DNA from: Deltaproteobacteria bacterium
GTDB taxonomy: Bacteria; Desulfobacterota; GWC2-55-46
Direction of reading: 5' to 3'
Assembly: GCA_016219075.1 (NCBI GenBank)
Contig: JACRCJ010000027.1
Span: 1 to 8,775, forward strand
DNA length: 8,775 nucleotides
Made by a program: the position numbers and the translations under genes. The first letter of the stretch is position 1. Each line of letters opens with the position of its first letter. The notes below the pieces were generated by a model that was not told the origin of the DNA, searched no databases, and saw nothing but the letters and a program-made list of their open reading frames with translations. Shown here piece by piece: positions 5,537-8,775 of this stretch.

Positions 5537-5560
5537 GTCAATAAACCGATAAGAGAGACC

Positions 5561-6601
5561 ATGACAGACAAGACGGCAGACCAGACCGAGACCAAGGCGG
5601 CTCCTTTAGCGCCTCCCGCCCAGCCGGCGGGCCCGTCTCCCGATAAGCTCATCGTCTCTTCTTCGCCGCACTTCCTTAATACGGAGTCCGTGCCGAAGAT
5701 AATGCACACGGTCGTAATGGCCCTTTTCCCGGCCGTTGCGGCAAGCGTCTACTTCTTCGGCTTCAGGGCGCTTCTCCTTGTACTCGTCTGTGTCGGCTCA
5801 TGCATGCTCTCCGAGTACTGGATGCAGAAGATAAGGAAAAAGCCTGTAACGGTACACGACGGCAGCGCCATAATAACCGGGATGCTCCTTGCGCTTACGC
5901 TTCCGCCGAGTTTTCCTATATTCGGCGCTTTCCTCGGGTCGTTTTTCGCCATAGTCGTCGGAAAACAGCTCTTCGGGGGCCTCGGCTTCAATATCTTCAA
6001 CCCGGCGCTCCTCGGAAGGGCGTTCATGCAGGCGACATACCCGGTACTTATAACTACATGGACGACCCCCCGGACGATAGCAGAGGCCGTGGACGCGGTT
6101 TCGGCGGCGACCCCTCTGGCCCTTATGAAGTTCGAGGGGAAGACGACCCCTATAATGGACCTTTTCGTCGGCAATGTCGCAGGCTCGATGGGAGAGACCT
6201 CGGTCATAGCCATACTTATCGGCGGGCTGTATCTCAGGTACAAGGGGTACATCAACTGGAAGCTGCCATTGGGCTACCTTGGCGCCATTGCCGTTGTGGG
6301 GGGCGTTTTCTGGCTGGTTAACCCGGCAAAATACCCGAGCCCGCTCTTCCATCTTTTCGCCGGAGGCGCGATGCTCGGGGCGTGGTTCATGGTAACGGAC
6401 ATGGTCACCTCTCCGGTTACGCCCCTTGGCCAGTGGATATTCGCGATATGCGGCGGAGTTATGGCGGTCGTCATAAGGCTTCTCGGGGGGCTTCCCGAAG
6501 GAGTGATGTATTCGATACTCTTCATGAACGCTTTTGTGCCGCTTCTCAACAAACATACAAGGCCCAAGGTCTTCGGAGAGATAAAGGCTGAGCAATCTTA
6601 G
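5561..6601 (+). CDS. rnfD: RnfD, FMN-binding membrane subunit of the Rnf complex
   Basis: This is an integral membrane subunit carrying covalent FMN in the electron path of the ion-pumping complex. It has 346 residues. Residues 1-30 are a Pro/Ala-rich tail ahead of the conserved SSSPHFLNTESVPKIMHTV start of the core. Several hydrophobic segments follow (for example 47-65, 67-85, 103-133, 214-226, 236-253, 263-281 and 291-308). The flavin site is DAVSAATPL (178-186), with T184 as the expected FMN-linked threonine. GFNIFNPALLGRAF (142-155) is another typical stretch, and the end MNAFVPLLNKHTRPK (322-336) is also family-like. AGAGAG (5552-5557) lies 3 nt before the ATG, a modest ribosome site. 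The gene is set off from rnfC by 136 nt holding a stem-loop and repeat copy 2, so its expression may differ from that of rnfC. Confidence 0.97.
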   Translation: MTDKTADQTETKAAPLAPPAQPAGPSPDKLIVSSSPHFLNTESVPKIMHTVVMALFPAVAASVYFFGFRALLLVLVCVGSCMLSEYWMQKIRKKPVTVHDGSAIITGMLLALTLPPSFPIFGAFLGSFFAIVVGKQLFGGLGFNIFNPALLGRAFMQATYPVLITTWTTPRTIAEAVDAVSAATPLALMKFEGKTTPIMDLFVGNVAGSMGETSVIAILIGGLYLRYKGYINWKLPLGYLGAIAVVGGVFWLVNPAKYPSPLFHLFAGGAMLGAWFMVTDMVTSPVTPLGQWIFAICGGVMAVVIRLLGGLPEGVMYSILFMNAFVPLLNKHTRPKVFGEIKAEQS

Positions 6602-6643
6602 GTTTTTGAAGGGCTTCTAAAAGATTCCGGAGGATCCAAGGGT

Positions 6644-7276
6644 TTGAACACCTTTACTAAAATGTTTCTCAACCTTACCGTTGTCGGGGTAGTCTCCGGC
6701 GTCATCCTTGCGGTAGCCTTTAACGGGTTCGACCCTCTTATCCGGATAAACAAGGAGAAGGAGTTAAAGGAGTCGATCTTCGTGGTATTGCCGGAAGCGA
6801 AGGACTATAAGGTGCTTGAGAAGACGATTGGTAAGGACAAGCTCACCATATACGAGGGCATTGACGCCGCAGGGCAACCTGTCGGTATCGCGTTCAAGGC
6901 CGACGGAGGGGGCTTTCAGGGCAATGTCGGCATAATGGTAGGTCTTAACCTCGACTACCTCAAGCTCAAGGGTATAAAGGTTTTGGACCAGCTTGAGACA
7001 CCCGGCCTGGGCAACAGGATAAGCGAGCCTGCGTTTGAAGACCAGTTCAAAAATATCGAGATAACGCCGAAGGTAGAGTACATCAAGAACAGGAAACCCG
7101 AAAAGCCGAACCAGATTCAGGCTATTACCGGGGCGACTATCTCTTCCGACGCGGTTGTCAAAAATATCAATAACGCCGTTGCCAGGGTATTGAAGATATT
7201 TCCGAAACAGGAGATGTTGAAGCTGGGAGAAGGGACGAGTCCCGCCTCGGCTGAATCAAAGGAACCCAAGAAGTAG
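6644..7276 (+). CDS. rnfG: RnfG, covalent-FMN subunit of the Rnf complex (TTG start)
   Basis: This subunit has one membrane anchor and a domain outside the cytoplasmic membrane with covalent FMN, part of the electron relay. It has 210 residues with a hydrophobic anchor at about 8-27. The substrate-side motif QLETPGLGNRI (116-126) and flavin motif ITGATISS (161-168) are both present; T165 is the expected FMN-phosphoester threonine. The Lys/Glu-rich tail (about 187-210) is typical of variable C-termini. The start is TTG at 6644, supported by GGAGG (6629-6633), 10 nt upstream. The next ATG (6662) would remove residues ahead of the anchor and has no ribosome site. The gap from rnfD is 42 nt and rnfE follows closely. 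Confidence 0.96.
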   Translation: MNTFTKMFLNLTVVGVVSGVILAVAFNGFDPLIRINKEKELKESIFVVLPEAKDYKVLEKTIGKDKLTIYEGIDAAGQPVGIAFKADGGGFQGNVGIMVGLNLDYLKLKGIKVLDQLETPGLGNRISEPAFEDQFKNIEITPKVEYIKNRKPEKPNQIQAITGATISSDAVVKNINNAVARVLKIFPKQEMLKLGEGTSPASAESKEPKK

Positions 7277-7302
7277 TCTTTTAAAACAATGAGGTCATGA
7301 CA

Positions 7303-7929
7303 ATGGCTGACAATACACCGACACTCTGGCACGAGTTTCAGAAGGGGCTGTGGCAGGACATCCCGCCTTTCAGGCTGGTGCTGGGCACATGCCCGACCCT
7401 GGCCGTGACGAACTCGGTCATAAACGGGGTGGCGATGGGGCTCGCCACGCTCTTCGTCCTCTTATGCAGTAACCTCATCGTCTCCGCTTTAAGAAAGTAT
7501 GTCGCCCCTCAGGTAAGGATAGCGCTGTATGTCGTCATCATCGCGCTCTTCGTCACGCTGGCCGACATGTTCCTTGCGGCTATGTTCCCGCCGATATCAA
7601 AGGCGCTGGGCCCCTATGTGCCGCTTATAGTCGTCAACTGCATAATACTCGGGAGGGCCGAGGGGTTCGCGCAGAAAAACCCTGTGGCGCCTTCGTTTAT
7701 GGACGCGTTGGGGATAGGTATAGGTTTTACCTTGAGCCTTGCGGTAATGGGTGCGATAAGGGAGATACTGGGGTTCGGAAGCATCGTTAACATAAAGCTC
7801 CTCGGCGATTGGTTCGAGCCCTGGATAGTCATGATACTTCCGGCCGGGGCGTTTCTTGTCTTCGGAGGGCTTGTGGCCCTTGTCAACTACATCTCGCACA
7901 GAAAAACGGCCGCCGGGACCAACCCTTAA
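7303..7929 (+). CDS. rnfE: RnfE, membrane subunit of the Rnf complex
   Basis: This is a hydrophobic subunit homologous to RnfA and NqrD. RnfA and RnfE form an inverted pair that holds an intramembrane [2Fe-2S] cluster and lies on the ion path. Counting from the upstream ATG at 7297 (210 aa), the two conserved cysteines are C32 in LGTCPTLAVTNS and C115 in VVNCIILGRAE. Six hydrophobic helices are visible between about 38 and 198, and the loop GRAEGFAQKNPV (119-130) is characteristic. The ATG at 7303 is preferred, because GAGG (7291-7294) lies 8 nt before it but only 2 nt before 7297; the difference is two residues. The gene starts 26 nt after rnfG, and its stop overlaps the rnfA ribosome site, consistent with tight co-translation. 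Confidence 0.96.
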   Translation: MADNTPTLWHEFQKGLWQDIPPFRLVLGTCPTLAVTNSVINGVAMGLATLFVLLCSNLIVSALRKYVAPQVRIALYVVIIALFVTLADMFLAAMFPPISKALGPYVPLIVVNCIILGRAEGFAQKNPVAPSFMDALGIGIGFTLSLAVMGAIREILGFGSIVNIKLLGDWFEPWIVMILPAGAFLVFGGLVALVNYISHRKTAAGTNP

Positions 7930-7938
7930 GGAGAAACC

Positions 7939-8517
7939 ATGAAGTTAATACTCATATTCATATCGGCCTCCTTGATAAATAACTTCGTCCTTACCTACTT
8001 CCTCGGGATATGCCCGTTTTTAGGCGTCTCGAACAAGACCGAGAACGCCCTTAACATGGGGCTTGCCACGACCTTCGTCATGACGCTCACGGCGGCGGCG
8101 ACCTGGCCGATATACACTTATGTCCTTGTTCCTTTCCATGTGCCTTTTCTCGAGTATGTCGCTTTCATAATACTCATCGCGGCCCTCGTCCAGTTCGTCG
8201 AGATGTACATAAGAAAGTCAAGCCCGACTCTCTACAGGGCCTTAGGCATCTACCTGCCGCTTATCACCACGAACTGCGCCGTTTTAGGTCTTGCGCTTTT
8301 CATGGTTTTGCGGGAATATAATTATATCGAGTCGATCATCTTCGGGTTCGCCACGGGCGTGGGATTTACGCTCGCGATGCTGATGATGTCGGGTATAAGG
8401 GAAGAGCTTGAGTTCGCGGATGTGCCCAAACACTTCCAGGGCATATCCATCACACTGATAATCGCCGGCATGATGGCCCTGGCCTTCATGGGCTTTGCCG
8501 GTCTCATAAGGGGTTAA
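7939..8517 (+). CDS. rnfA: RnfA, membrane subunit of the Rnf complex
   Basis: This is the partner of RnfE in the membrane core. At 192 residues it has the normal family length, with six hydrophobic helices. The conserved cysteines are C25 in FLGICPFLGVS and C113 in ITTNCAVLGLA, the positions known from the Vibrio protein as ligands of the intramembrane [2Fe-2S] cluster. GIREELEFADVP (152-163) is also typical. AAGGAG (7928-7933) overlaps the rnfE stop and lies 5 nt before the ATG, a strong ribosome site. The gene ends 9 nt before rnfB. Nothing is broken or missing. Confidence 0.97.
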   Translation: MKLILIFISASLINNFVLTYFLGICPFLGVSNKTENALNMGLATTFVMTLTAAATWPIYTYVLVPFHVPFLEYVAFIILIAALVQFVEMYIRKSSPTLYRALGIYLPLITTNCAVLGLALFMVLREYNYIESIIFGFATGVGFTLAMLMMSGIREELEFADVPKHFQGISITLIIAGMMALAFMGFAGLIRG

Positions 8518-8526
8518 CTCTCGATT

Positions 8527-8775
8527 ATGACCGAGTTGTTTATAATATCCGCGATAAGCATGGGCCTTTTAGGCGCCGGTCTTGCAGTATTTCTGGCATT
8601 CGCGGACAAGAAGTTCCATGTCCAGGAGGACCCGAGGGTAGAGGCGATGTTAGGGGCCCTTCCGGGGTCCAACTGCGGCGGGTGCGGTTACCCCGGGTGC
8701 AGGATGTTCGCCGAGAAGCTCGTCGAGGGCACGGCCCCGCCGAACGCCTGCGTGGCCGGGGGCAACGAGACCGCC
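8527..8775 (+). CDS. rnfB: RnfB, ferredoxin-accepting subunit of the Rnf complex (5' part)
   Basis: This is the subunit that takes electrons from ferredoxin through a chain of Fe-S clusters. The frame is open from the ATG at 8527 to the window edge and gives the first 83 residues. An N-terminal membrane anchor spans about 4-25. The family cluster motif follows: LPGSNCGGCGYPGC (45-58) with C50, C53 and C58, and C75 in PPNACVAGG. The ferredoxin-like clusters expected downstream lie outside the window. An in-frame stop at 8515-8517 (the rnfA stop) rules out a much earlier start. AAGGGG lies 14 nt before the ATG, which is distant, so translation may depend on coupling with rnfA. Confidence 0.96.
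   Translation, partial: MTELFIISAISMGLLGAGLAVFLAFADKKFHVQEDPRVEAMLGALPGSNCGGCGYPGCRMFAEKLVEGTAPPNACVAGGNETA

Noticed and set aside
5798..6595. 265-residue open frame on the minus strand inside rnfD
   Set aside because: Antisense shadow of a clear RnfD protein, with very Arg/Tyr/Glu-rich composition.
6602..6643. Small GAAG/CTTC hairpin between rnfD and rnfG
   Set aside because: Three or four base pairs with a tiny loop and no T-run; too weak to claim as terminator or element.
1..8775. CRISPR array, tRNA, rRNA, insertion sequence or phage gene
   Set aside because: No regularly spaced repeats, cloverleaf, ribosomal RNA sequence, transposase or integrase was seen on either strand.

Overview
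The window looks like chromosomal DNA of an anaerobic or facultatively anaerobic Gram-negative bacterium that uses membrane-bound electron transport. Three things suggest this: a complete-looking Rnf operon in the order C-D-G-E-A-B (the order of acetogens, clostridia and several deltaproteobacterial-type lineages, not the A-B-C-D-G-E order of gammaproteobacteria), a periplasmic six-heme c-type cytochrome built from two c7-type triheme modules, and coding DNA that is GC-rich yet favours AGG (Arg) and ATA (Ile). Desulfobacterota or Nitrospirota relatives would fit, but the sequence alone does not fix the taxon.

Layout. Positions 1-144 are the 3' end of an unrecognised gene. Positions 145-469 are non-coding and hold a dispersed repeat, a strong bidirectional terminator and a second palindromic repeat. 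A six-heme cytochrome gene lies on the minus strand (470-1624). Its leader and promoter face a second promoter that drives a one-PDZ HtrA/DegS-like protease (1935-3014), followed by a His-rich four-helix membrane protein of unknown function (3100-3780). Positions 3781-4092 are regulatory: a sigma70-like promoter, a ZTP (pfl-motif) riboswitch and an intrinsic terminator. They lead into rnfC (4093), rnfD, rnfG, rnfE, rnfA and the start of rnfB, which runs off the window.

Main points. (1) A ZTP riboswitch with a textbook transcriptional ON-switch layout sits directly ahead of an Rnf ferredoxin:NAD+ oxidoreductase operon. This would tie an ion-pumping redox complex to the purine/one-carbon alarmone ZTP/ZMP. 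(2) A palindromic element of about 51-55 nt occurs three times (148-202 plus, 5483-5536 plus, 1652-1702 minus). Two copies lie in the leaders of the cytochrome gene and rnfD, with the same 36-nt spacing from a conserved AGAAC to the start codon; the third follows a gene end just before a terminator. I do not recognise this element.

How the genes may work together (inference). Rnf couples electron flow between ferredoxin and NAD(H) to Na+ or H+ transport, and the cytochrome could carry electrons in the periplasm. The HtrA-type protease would serve envelope quality control, and the His-rich protein may bind metal or heme. Only the Rnf subunits are certain to act as one complex.
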